NCBI GenBank assembly: GCA_030152105.1 | Contig: JASLIH010000059.1 | Location: 1 to 19,385, forward strand | Direction: 5' to 3' | Source: Actinomycetes bacterium | Lineage (GTDB): Bacteria; Actinomycetota; CALGFH01 | DNA: 19,385 bases | Part shown: one piece after another, positions 1 to 6,598 of the stretch | Layout of the letters: every line of letters starts with the position of its first letter | Numbering within the stretch: position 1 is the stretch's first letter | Position numbers and translations under genes: made by a program | Notes under the pieces: generated by a model | Databases searched by the model: none | Seen by the model: only the letters and a program-made list of their open reading frames with translations | Told to the model about the DNA's origin: nothing

Positions 1-2140
1 CCCGCTCGAACGGGACGAAGAGCCGTTCCAGGGCCTCGGGGACGATGCCGAGCCCGGTGTCGGTGACCTTGATGCGGAGCCGCTCGCCGGGCACCGGCTC
101 GCACGCCAGGTGGACCGAGCCGCCCTCGCGGTTGTACTTGACGGCGTTGGACAGGAGGTTCAGCAGCACCTGCTTGAGCCGCTGGCGGTCGCCGAGGACG
201 TGGGTGGTGCACGCGACGTTGGGACCGACCAGGACGATCTGGTGCTGGTCGGCCAGGGGCCGGATCAGGCTGACCGTCTCGGCGGCCACGTCGGCCAGCG
301 CGACCGGCTCCAGGGACAGCGACAGCCGTCCCGCCTCGATGGCGGCGATGTCGAGCACCTCGTTGATGAGGCTGAGCAGGTGCCGCGCCCCCGACATGAT
401 GTGGCCGAGGTTGTCGCGCTGCTCGGTGTCCAGGTCGTCCAGGTCCAGCAGCTGGGCGAACCCGAGGATGGCGTTCAGCGGCGTCCGCAGCTCGTGGCTC
501 ATGCGTGACAGGTACTCGCTCTTGGCGTCGTTGGCCTGCTCGGCGGCGAGCTTGGCCAGGCGCAGGTCCTCCTCCAGCTTGGCCTGCTCGGTGACGTCGC
601 GGGAGACGATCAGCAGGCCTTCGGGCGCTGCCAGGGCCCGGCTGTGCGCCTCAAGGGTGAGCCAGTGCCCCTCGACGTGGCGGACCCGGACCCGGACCGA
701 GGCGCTCTCCCGCTCCCAGCTGAGCAGCTGACGCTGGGCGTGCGCGAACCGCTCCAGGTCGTCGGGATGCACGAACTCCGAGTCGAGGGCGCTGCGGCCC
801 ATCCTGGTCTCGGCCTGCCGCCCGAGGATCCGCTGGGCGGCCGGGCTCATCGAGCGGATGGCGCCATCGGCGTCCAGGATGGTGATGATGTCCGGGGAGG
901 CGTTGATCACCGCCTGGAGGGTGGCCTCCCGCTCCCGCACGGCGTCGTCGGCGTGCTTGCGCTCGGTGACGTCCATGGCGTAGCCGAGGGTGTCGGCCAG
1001 GGCGCCGTCGTCGTCGTAGACGAGCCGGGTGACGCCGTACAGCCAGCGGTAGCCGTCCTGGAGCAGGAACCGGTACTCCTGCTCCACCTGTGGGGCCCGC
1101 TCGACGACGGCCCGCTCCAGCATGGCGGTGAAGCGCTCGCGGTCCTCGGGGTGGAGCTGGTCGGCCCAGAAGCTGGGCGTCCCGAGCACCTGCTCCTGGG
1201 TGTAGCCGAGCAGCCGCTCGACGTTGCCGCTGATGGAGCGCTCGCCGCTGCCGCCCAGCAGGCCCCGGAACATCACCATCGGGCTCCAGGCGACGATGTG
1301 CTCCAGCAGGGCCTGGGCCTCCCGCAGCGCCCGCTCTCGCTCGCCGAGCAACACGGCGGCCCGCTCCAGGCCGCGCCCCAGCTCGCCAAGGGCGTCGCTG
1401 TCGGGCAGCGCCGGGAGCAACGGGAGCCCGCCGGCCAGCCGGTCGGCGTTCTGCTCCAGCCGGGCCGCCCGGCGGGTCACGCCCGAGGTGAACAGCAGTA
1501 CGGCCGCGATCCCGCCGGCGATCCCCAGCAGCACGCTCAGCCCGATCGCGCCGAGGGCCAGCGTGCGAGCCCGCCGCGCCTGGGCCTGGCGGACCGACAG
1601 CAGTCGCTGCTCGCTGTCCTGCATCGCCTGCAGCTGGGCGATCAGCGCGTCGCCGCTGACCTTGTTCTGGTCGAGCAGCTCGGCCCGGCTGGCCGGAGGC
1701 CGGTTGGCCTGGACGTTGGCGACCAGCGCCTCCAGGAGGTCGGCCCGCGCGTCGACCAGAGCCCTGACCCGCTCCACCCAGTCCATCGGCCCCGGGTTGT
1801 CGCTGACGAGGTCGCCGAGCTGGCCGACGGCCTCCGGGAGCTCCCGCCGGGCGGTCTCGTACGAGGTCAGGTAGCGGCGCTCCCCGGTCAGCACGTACCC
1901 GGTCACCCCGGCCTGGACCTGGATGCGCACGTGGGCGATCTGACGCTCGACCTCGACCGTGTGCAGGACCGCGTCCTGGGCCTGCCGGTCCTGGGCCAGG
2001 GCGACCCCGAACAGCACCGTGGCCAGCAGCAGCGCCAGCAACGGGATGGCCACCACCACCAGCCCTTTGGTCCACAGCGGCAGATCAGCCCAGGCCCGGC
2101 GCGGTGGCTGCTCGTGGGGTACCTGCAGTCGATTGCGCAT
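1..2140 (-). CDS. CHASE3/HAMP/PAS hybrid-sensor histidine kinase, C-terminus beyond window
   Basis: Membrane sensor kinase that autophosphorylates on His and should pass phosphate to an unseen response regulator. About 713 residues are visible with no stop before the window edge. In order: transmembrane helix about 27-48; an extracellular CHASE3-like region (VTGYVLTGERRYL pattern); a second helix about 195-217; a HAMP-like linker; a PAS domain about 276-395 (LLGYTQEQVLG, then HPEDRERF); a second PAS domain about 405-520; HisKA with SHELRTPLNA (phospho-acceptor His549); and HATPase with the N box LLSNAVKYN (Asn665) and G1 box DTGLG (Asp694). The last part of the ATPase domain, and any receiver, lie outside the window. 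The ATG at 2140 is chosen because translation from it gives a coherent membrane anchor; no clear Shine-Dalgarno precedes it. A 7-bp inverted repeat sits 8 nt upstream. It lies 53 bp after the TetR gene on the same strand. Domain calls are by motif reading; ligand unknown. Confidence 0.88.
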   Translation of the reverse strand, partial: MRNRLQVPHEQPPRRAWADLPLWTKGLVVVAIPLLALLLATVLFGVALAQDRQAQDAVLHTVEVERQIAHVRIQVQAGVTGYVLTGERRYLTSYETARRELPEAVGQLGDLVSDNPGPMDWVERVRALVDARADLLEALVANVQANRPPASRAELLDQNKVSGDALIAQLQAMQDSEQRLLSVRQAQARRARTLALGAIGLSVLLGIAGGIAAVLLFTSGVTRRAARLEQNADRLAGGLPLLPALPDSDALGELGRGLERAAVLLGERERALREAQALLEHIVAWSPMVMFRGLLGGSGERSISGNVERLLGYTQEQVLGTPSFWADQLHPEDRERFTAMLERAVVERAPQVEQEYRFLLQDGYRWLYGVTRLVYDDDGALADTLGYAMDVTERKHADDAVREREATLQAVINASPDIITILDADGAIRSMSPAAQRILGRQAETRMGRSALDSEFVHPDDLERFAHAQRQLLSWERESASVRVRVRHVEGHWLTLEAHSRALAAPEGLLIVSRDVTEQAKLEEDLRLAKLAAEQANDAKSEYLSRMSHELRTPLNAILGFAQLLDLDDLDTEQRDNLGHIMSGARHLLSLINEVLDIAAIEAGRLSLSLEPVALADVAAETVSLIRPLADQHQIVLVGPNVACTTHVLGDRQRLKQVLLNLLSNAVKYNREGGSVHLACEPVPGERLRIKVTDTGLGIVPEALERLFVPFER

Positions 2141-2148
2141 GTGACTGA

Positions 2149-2167
2149 GATGTCGGAAGACGACATC
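2149..2167 (-). promoter_or_regulatory. Inverted repeat upstream of sensor kinase
   Basis: Perfect 7-bp arms GATGTCG and CGACATC separated by 5 nt, ending 8 nt before the kinase ATG. It lies between the TetR stop and the kinase start. It could be an operator, or an mRNA hairpin close to the initiation codon that affects translation. There is no U-tract, so a terminator is unlikely. Visible structure only; function inferred. Confidence 0.35.
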
Positions 2168-2193
2168 CCAACTTGAGCGATCGGGCCAGGCCG

Positions 2194-2853
2194 CTAGAGA
2201 GATGTATCCCGGAGTAGCTGGGCACAGGCGGTGTCGGCGAACCATCGCTCCCACTGCTCGGGGGCCCAGCCGCGCTCGCCGACCAGCAGCAGCCAGACGT
2301 CGGGGTGGTTGAGCGCCCAGAGGATGTCGGTCGCGCTGGCGACGTCCAGGCCTGGCCGGAGCGCCCCCTTGGCGTGCAGGGACTCCACGATCGCGCGCTG
2401 GTTGCCGTAGAAGTCGGTGCCGATCAGGCGCCACAGCGCCTCGGCGTCGGCGTCCACCGGGGCCGCGGACCGCAGGATCTTGAGCACGCCCCCGATGCGC
2501 TGCTTGACCACGCGGGCGTTGGCCGCGTTGCCCCGCAACTGCCGCTCCGGGTCCGGTTCCTCGACGACCTCCCGGTACCAGGGCCGCTCGGCCACGGCCG
2601 CCTGGTCCTGGTCGCCCTTGAGGCGCAGGTCCCACAGGGCCCGCAGCAGCCCGCTCTTGGTCGCGAAGGCGACATAGACCGTCTTCAGCGCCACACCGGC
2701 CTCGGCCGCGACCTGCTCCATCGTGGTCGCCGGATACCCCCGCCGCTCGAACAGCCGCTGGGCCGCCTCGAGGATCCCCTGGCGGGTCGCGGCCGCCTGC
2801 TGCTGGCGGCGCGGGGAGTGGTAGCTCCGCCGGGGCTTGACAGGCTCGGCCAT
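2194..2853 (-). CDS. TetR-family transcriptional regulator
   Basis: About 219 residues. The N-terminus carries a TetR-type DNA-binding domain: ILEAAQRLFERRGYPATT followed by the helix-turn-helix MEQVAAEAGVALKTVYVAF and KSGLLRALW. The C-terminal ligand/dimer domain is divergent, so no ligand is assigned. The ATG at 2853 is preferred over an in-frame GTG at 2868. No ribosome site precedes either, but a TACGAT -10 element ends exactly 6 nt before the ATG, which fits leaderless transcription common in actinobacteria. It is divergent from the methyltransferase gene with a perfect palindrome between them, so it probably represses itself and that gene. The downstream kinase gene could be co-transcribed (53-bp gap). 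Confidence 0.9.
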   Translation of the reverse strand: MAEPVKPRRSYHSPRRQQQAAATRQGILEAAQRLFERRGYPATTMEQVAAEAGVALKTVYVAFATKSGLLRALWDLRLKGDQDQAAVAERPWYREVVEEPDPERQLRGNAANARVVKQRIGGVLKILRSAAPVDADAEALWRLIGTDFYGNQRAIVESLHAKGALRPGLDVASATDILWALNHPDVWLLLVGERGWAPEQWERWFADTACAQLLRDTSL

Positions 2854-2864
2854 TCCAGTATCGT
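2837..2864 (+). promoter_or_regulatory. Sigma70-type promoter of methyltransferase gene
   Basis: A consensus -35 TTGACA (2837-2842), a 16-bp spacer and a TATCGT -10 (2859-2864). The expected start near 2871 would put the 25-bp palindrome just downstream of initiation, a normal place for a TetR-family repressor to block. The -35 lies inside the 5' coding part of the divergent TetR gene. Confidence 0.6.
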
Positions 2865-2865
2865 A
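2860..2865 (-). promoter_or_regulatory. -10 element of leaderless TetR transcript
   Basis: TACGAT on the minus strand, 6 nt before the regulator's ATG at 2853. It overlaps the plus-strand TATCGT almost base for base, so the two divergent promoters share one core. No good -35 is visible; the corresponding stretch is occupied by the palindrome. Confidence 0.5.
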
Positions 2866-2873
2866 CACGAGAA

Positions 2874-2898
2874 TTCATTACTCGTTACGAGTAATGAA
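2874..2898. promoter_or_regulatory. 25-bp perfect palindrome, likely TetR operator
   Basis: Two 12-bp arms (TTCATTACTCGT and its exact reverse complement) flank a single T. It is AT-rich in a very GC-rich background and lies between divergent TetR and methyltransferase genes. It would cover about -21 to -45 of the TetR promoter and about +4 to +28 of the methyltransferase transcript. Size and placement are typical of autoregulatory TetR operators; binding is inferred. Confidence 0.75.
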
Positions 2899-2915
2899 AG
2901 TAGAGGAGGTCCGTG

Positions 2916-3803
2916 ATGGAGACCAGCACCGCGACCCTGCGCGCGCAGCTGCACGGCATGTGGGCGTCGGTGGCCCCCTCGTGGGGCGAGCACGCCGACT
3001 ACGCCGACACCCGGGGCGCGGCCGTCACCGCCGGCATGCTCGAGCTGTCGGCCCCCCGGCCCGGCGACCGCGTGCTCGAGCTGGCCTGCGGCGCCGGCGG
3101 CGTCGGGATCGCGGCGGCCCAGCTGGTCGGCCCGGCCGGCGAGGTGGCGCTGTCTGACGTCGCCCCCGAGATGACCGCGATCGCGGCGGCCCGGGCGGCC
3201 GCGCTCGGGCTCGGCAACGTCCGCACGCTGACCCTTGACCTCGACGACCTCGACCAGCCCGACCTGGCCTACGACGTCGTCCTGTGCCGCGAAGGCCTCA
3301 TGTTCGCCGTCGACCCGGCCCACGCGCTGGCCGAGATCCGCCGGGTCCTGCGGCCTGGCGGCCGGGTCGCGCTCGCCGTCTGGGGGCCGCGGGCGCGCAA
3401 CCCGTGGCTGAGCCTGGTGTTCGACGCCGTCAGCGCCCAGCTGGGCGCGCCCGTTCCCCCGCCGGGCATCCCCGGGCCGTTCGCGCTCGACGACCCTGAG
3501 CGGCTGGCCCGCCTGCTCGCCGACGCCGGGCTCGCCGATGTCGCCGTCACCGAGGTGCCGACGCCGCTGCGGGACGCCTCCTTCGACGCCTGGTGGACCA
3601 GGACGTCGGCGCTCGCCGGGCCGCTGGCCAAGCGGCTGGCCGCGCTGCCCGAGCCCGCCATGGGCCAGCTACGGGCCCGCCTCGAAGCGGCGGCCCGCCC
3701 CTACCGGACGCCGGCCGGGCTCGACTTCCCAGGGGTCAGCCTGCTCGCCGCCGGACGCCGCCTCGGGGTCTCGCCGGCCAAGGATGGGGCGCCGGCCCTG
3801 TGA
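2916..3803 (+). CDS. Class I SAM-dependent methyltransferase
   Basis: 295 residues. Motif I is VLELACGAGGVGIAAAQL near residue 50, where S-adenosylmethionine binds, followed by LSDVAPEM (acidic loop), the motif IV-like YDVVLCREGLMF, and IRRVLRPGGRVALAVWG, typical of UbiE/Methyltransf_11-like enzymes. The rest forms a C-terminal substrate lid with no recognisable specificity. The ATG at 2916 is chosen over the GTG at 2913 because AGGAGG (2904-2909) is 6 nt from the ATG. It is divergent from the TetR regulator and preceded by a consensus promoter plus palindrome, so it is probably induced when the regulator binds a ligand. The acceptor could be a small xenobiotic, a quinone-like compound or a metabolite; the sequence does not say. 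Confidence 0.88.
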   Translation: METSTATLRAQLHGMWASVAPSWGEHADYADTRGAAVTAGMLELSAPRPGDRVLELACGAGGVGIAAAQLVGPAGEVALSDVAPEMTAIAAARAAALGLGNVRTLTLDLDDLDQPDLAYDVVLCREGLMFAVDPAHALAEIRRVLRPGGRVALAVWGPRARNPWLSLVFDAVSAQLGAPVPPPGIPGPFALDDPERLARLLADAGLADVAVTEVPTPLRDASFDAWWTRTSALAGPLAKRLAALPEPAMGQLRARLEAAARPYRTPAGLDFPGVSLLAAGRRLGVSPAKDGAPAL

Positions 3804-3897
3804 TCTAGGGCACCCTCCCGATCCCCGGCCCCGGGCCGCGCCGTAAAGTCATGGTGGACGGCCCGGAGGCGGGCTCACCACCGGCGGGAGGAACGCC

Positions 3898-3975
3898 ATG
3901 GACATCGCCACCATCACGCAGCGGCAGGAAGTCCTGGAGGCGGTCGTCGGCACGCCCGGCCGGAACGGACGGTGA
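3898..3975 (+). CDS. 25-codon leader ORF overlapping nitrilase start
   Basis: A short frame starting MDIATITQRQEVLEAVVG, with a good ribosome site (GGGAGG, about 6 nt before the ATG). Its TGA overlaps the nitrilase GTG in a 4-bp GTGA. The nitrilase start itself has no clear Shine-Dalgarno, so translation of the small frame probably delivers ribosomes to it. It could be a coupling leader, an attenuator-like peptide, or the degraded start of a former gene. No signal peptide and no recognisable family. Confidence 0.45.
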   Translation: MDIATITQRQEVLEAVVGTPGRNGR

Positions 3976-4931
3976 AGGTGAAGGTGGCCGCGGTCCAGGC
4001 CGCCCCGGTGTTCCTGGACCTGGAGGCCAGCGTGGGCAAGGCGGAGGCCCTGATCGAGAAGGCGGCGGTGGAGGGGGCGCGCCTGGTGGTCTTCCCCGAG
4101 GCGTTCCTGCCCGCCTGGCCGGCCTGGGTCGACGAGGTGCTGCCGGGCGAGGACGCGGCCTGGCACGTGCGGCTGCTGGAGCAGTCGGTGGTGGTGCCCG
4201 GCCCGGTGACCGAACGGCTGGGCGCGGCCGCCCGCGACGCCGGCGTGCAGCTGGTCATGGGGGTCAACGAGCGCGAGGAGCACGGCAGCACCATCTACAA
4301 CACGATCCTCTTCTTCGACGCCGACGGCGGGCTGCTCGGCAAGCACCGCAAGCTGGTGCCGACCCACGCCGAGCGGCTGGTGTGGGGCATGGGGGACGGC
4401 TCGGACCTGCGCGTCCACCAGACCACGGTCGGCCGGGTGGGCGGGCTGATCTGCTGGGAGAACTACATGCCGCTGGCCCGCTTCGCGCTGTACTCCCAGG
4501 GGGTCGACATCTGGGTCGCGCCGACTCTGGCCACCCACGAGCCCTGGGTCGCCACCATGCGCCACATCGCCCGGGAAGGCGTCTGCCACGTGATCGGGGT
4601 GGCCCCGGCGGCCCGGTTCTCCGAGCTGCCCGACAGCGTGCCCGAGCGGGAGCGGCTGTGGCGGGGGGCCGAGCCACACGGCGACTGGATGCTGGACGGC
4701 TACTCGGTCATCGTCGACCCGACCGGGACCGTGCTGGCCGGGCCGCTGGTCCGCGAGGAGGGCATCCTGTACGCGGAGCTCGACCTGGACGCCGCCCGGG
4801 CCCGCCGGCGCCTGTTCGACCCGGTGGGCCACTACAACCGCCCCGACGTGTTCCGCCTGGTCGTCGACGACCGTCCCAAGCCCCACCTGGTCTCCCTGGC
4901 CCAGGCCGAGCCGGAGGTCAGGGAAGAGTGA
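3972..4931 (+). CDS. Nitrilase (carbon-nitrogen hydrolase superfamily)
   Basis: 319 residues, normal for a cytosolic nitrilase that hydrolyses R-CN to the carboxylic acid and ammonia through a thioimidate on cysteine. The full catalytic set is visible: Glu43 in VVFPEAFLPAWPAW, Lys127 in GKHRKLVPTHAERLVWG (with the additional conserved Glu134), and Cys161 in GGLICWENYMPL. The ICWENxMPL context is the one seen in true nitrilases and cyanide dihydratases rather than amidases or N-carbamoylases. The C-terminal DVFRLVVDD segment also fits. The GTG at 3972 is chosen for its 4-bp overlap with a preceding 25-codon frame that has the only good ribosome site. The substrate (aryl-, aryl-aceto- or aliphatic nitrile, or cyanide) cannot be fixed. 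A possible TAAAGT -10 lies at 3844-3849. Confidence 0.92.
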   Translation: MKVKVAAVQAAPVFLDLEASVGKAEALIEKAAVEGARLVVFPEAFLPAWPAWVDEVLPGEDAAWHVRLLEQSVVVPGPVTERLGAAARDAGVQLVMGVNEREEHGSTIYNTILFFDADGGLLGKHRKLVPTHAERLVWGMGDGSDLRVHQTTVGRVGGLICWENYMPLARFALYSQGVDIWVAPTLATHEPWVATMRHIAREGVCHVIGVAPAARFSELPDSVPERERLWRGAEPHGDWMLDGYSVIVDPTGTVLAGPLVREEGILYAELDLDAARARRRLFDPVGHYNRPDVFRLVVDDRPKPHLVSLAQAEPEVREE

Positions 4932-4969
4932 TGGCGAGCTTGCCCTGGGTGTGCTGGAAGGTACGCAAG

Positions 4970-4986
4970 CGGGGGGAAAACCCCCG
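4970..4986 (+). terminator. Short GC hairpin after nitrilase gene
   Basis: A 6-bp stem CGGGGG/CCCCCG around a GAAAA loop, 39 nt after the nitrilase stop and before the ABC operon. There is no following T-run, so it is at best a weak terminator or an mRNA-stabilising element. A second 5-bp hairpin (CCGCG-TTCT-CGCGG) follows at 5006-5019. The remaining intergenic bases up to 5068 should hold the ABC operon promoter, but I see no convincing -35/-10 pair. Confidence 0.35.
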
Positions 4987-5068
4987 GTGCCAAGAGGGGT
5001 GGTAGCCGCGTTCTCGCGGGCCTGAGCGGGTCGTAGCGTGAGCTTCCGAGCGAGAACGGGAGTTGCAC

Positions 5069-5809
5069 ATGATCGAGGTTCACGGGCTCAGCAAACGCTA
5101 TGGCGCCACTGTCGCCGTCGACCGGCTCAGCTTCGACGTGCGGCCTGGGGTGGTGACCGGCTTCCTGGGGCCGAACGGCTCGGGCAAGTCCACCACCATG
5201 CGGCTGATCCTTGGTCTGGACAGGCCGGATGCCGGGCAGGCGCGGATCGGAGGGCGTCGCTACCGGGAGCTCCGCTGGCCGCTGCGCGAGGTGGGGGCGC
5301 TGCTGGAGGCGAGGGCGTTCCACCCTGGCCGCAGCGCCCGTGCCCATCTGCGGGCGCTGGCGGCCAGTAACGGCATCCCGCGGTCACGGGTGGAGGAGGT
5401 GCTCGGGTTCGTCGGCCTGGCCGACGCCGGCGCCCGGCGGGCGGGGAAGTTCTCGCTCGGCATGGCCCAGCGTCTCGGCATCGCCGCCGCGCTGCTCGGC
5501 GACCCTCGGGTGCTGCTGCTGGACGAGCCGGTCAACGGCCTGGACCCCGAGGGCATCCGCTGGATCCGCGACCTGTTGCGGTCGCTGGCGGCCGAGGGCC
5601 GCACCGTGCTCGTCTCCAGCCACCTGATCGGCGAGCTCGCCCTGACCGCCGAGCAGGTGGTGGTGATCGGCCGAGGGCGGCTGCTGGCGGACACCTCGGT
5701 GGCCGAGCTGTCGGCCCGCTCGGCGTCGCTCGAGGAGGCGTTCTTCGACCTGACCTCGGGCAGCACCGAGTACCGGGGGGCACTTGGCTCCAAGGGGAGG
5801 ACCGCATGA
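5069..5809 (+). CDS. ABC transporter ATP-binding protein (DrrA/CcmA-like)
   Basis: 246-residue ATPase subunit of an ABC exporter. Walker A is GPNGSGKST (Lys40), the signature is FSLGMAQRL (128-136), Walker B is VLLLDEP (Asp152, Glu153) followed by the D-loop GLD, and the switch histidine is His185 in SSHL. The Q-loop region reads ALLEARAFHPGRSARAHL, the form seen in actinobacterial multidrug/antibiotic ABC-2 exporters. The ATG at 5069 (GGGAG 6 nt upstream) is preferred to an upstream TTG. The stop overlaps the permease ATG by 4 bp (ATGA), so the two are translationally coupled. The following kinase and regulator genes make this a sensing-export module. Substrate unknown. Confidence 0.93.
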   Translation: MIEVHGLSKRYGATVAVDRLSFDVRPGVVTGFLGPNGSGKSTTMRLILGLDRPDAGQARIGGRRYRELRWPLREVGALLEARAFHPGRSARAHLRALAASNGIPRSRVEEVLGFVGLADAGARRAGKFSLGMAQRLGIAAALLGDPRVLLLDEPVNGLDPEGIRWIRDLLRSLAAEGRTVLVSSHLIGELALTAEQVVVIGRGRLLADTSVAELSARSASLEEAFFDLTSGSTEYRGALGSKGRTA

Positions 5810-6582
5810 CGACCACCGCGGCGACCGGCGGCCGCTACCGCTTCTCGCAGGTGGCCCGGATGGAGTGGATCAAGCTGCGCAGCCTGCGCTCGACCTGGTG
5901 GGTGCTGACCGCCACCGTCGCCGGCGCGATCGGGATCGCGGTCGCCGTTGGCCTCAACACCAGGGACGCGGCCGCCGACCTGACCAACAACTCGCTCGCC
6001 GGCATCTCCCTCGGCCTGCTCCTGATCGGCGTCCTGGGCGTGCTGGTGATGACCGGCGAGTATTCCTCGGGGATGATCCGGGCGACCTTGGCCGCGATCC
6101 CCAACCGGCCGCTGGTGCTGGCCGCCAAGGCGGCGGTGTTCGGGGTGGTGGCGCTGGCGGCCGGGGAGGCCGCCGGGTTCATCGCCTTCTTCGCCGGGAC
6201 GGCCGCCCTGCCGGGCGGGATCCCGGGGCCAACGCTCGGCCAGCCCGGCGTGCTGCGGGCGGTGCTGCTGGGTGGGGCGGGCTTCTGCCTGGTCGGGCTG
6301 ATCGGCCTTGGCCTCGGCGCCATCATCCGGCACACCCCGGCCGCCATTGCCGTGCTCGTCGGCGGCGTGTACGTCCTGGCCCAGTTCGTCGCCGTGCTGA
6401 CGCACTCGCTGATGGCGTACCTGCCGATCGCGATCGTGGCCAACTCGCTGACCGCGGTCCAGCCGATGACCGACTACCAGGTCCGGTTCCTGTCGCCGTG
6501 GGCCGGGCTCGGCGTGCTCTGCCTGTACGCCGCCGGAACGCTCGGCGCCGGCGCGTGGCTGCTGGCCAGGCGGGACGCCTGA
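5806..6582 (+). CDS. ABC-2 type transporter permease
   Basis: 258-residue integral membrane subunit with about six hydrophobic helices (around residues 32-52, 68-90, 102-130, 147-168, 175-205 and 229-252). The amphipathic start (VARMEWIKLRSLRSTWW) and the loop MTGEYSSGMIRATLAAIPNR after helix 2 are characteristic of actinobacterial ABC-2 permeases paired with DrrA-like ATPases. Its ATG overlaps the ATPase stop (ATGA), and the sensor kinase starts 16 bp after its stop. It should form the membrane channel of a homodimeric or 2+2 exporter with the preceding ATPase. Confidence 0.9.
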   Translation: MTTTAATGGRYRFSQVARMEWIKLRSLRSTWWVLTATVAGAIGIAVAVGLNTRDAAADLTNNSLAGISLGLLLIGVLGVLVMTGEYSSGMIRATLAAIPNRPLVLAAKAAVFGVVALAAGEAAGFIAFFAGTAALPGGIPGPTLGQPGVLRAVLLGGAGFCLVGLIGLGLGAIIRHTPAAIAVLVGGVYVLAQFVAVLTHSLMAYLPIAIVANSLTAVQPMTDYQVRFLSPWAGLGVLCLYAAGTLGAGAWLLARRDA

Positions 6583-6598
6583 GCGGGACAATGGGCCC

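Noticed and set aside
644..2176. Long plus-strand frame opposite the sensor kinase, and a 474-codon minus-strand frame at 651-2075
   Set aside because: Both are composition-driven. The true minus-strand frame contains TM, PAS, HisKA and ATPase motifs in the right order and runs off the window edge.
3826..3838. CGGCCC-C-GGGCCG palindrome before the nitrilase
   Set aside because: Short pure-GC palindromes are expected by chance at this base composition; no T-run or other support for a terminator.
4931..5005. 24-codon frame whose ATG overlaps the nitrilase stop (TGATG)
   Set aside because: No recognisable features, runs through the 4970-4986 hairpin and has only a weak ribosome site; the overlap is likely chance in this composition.
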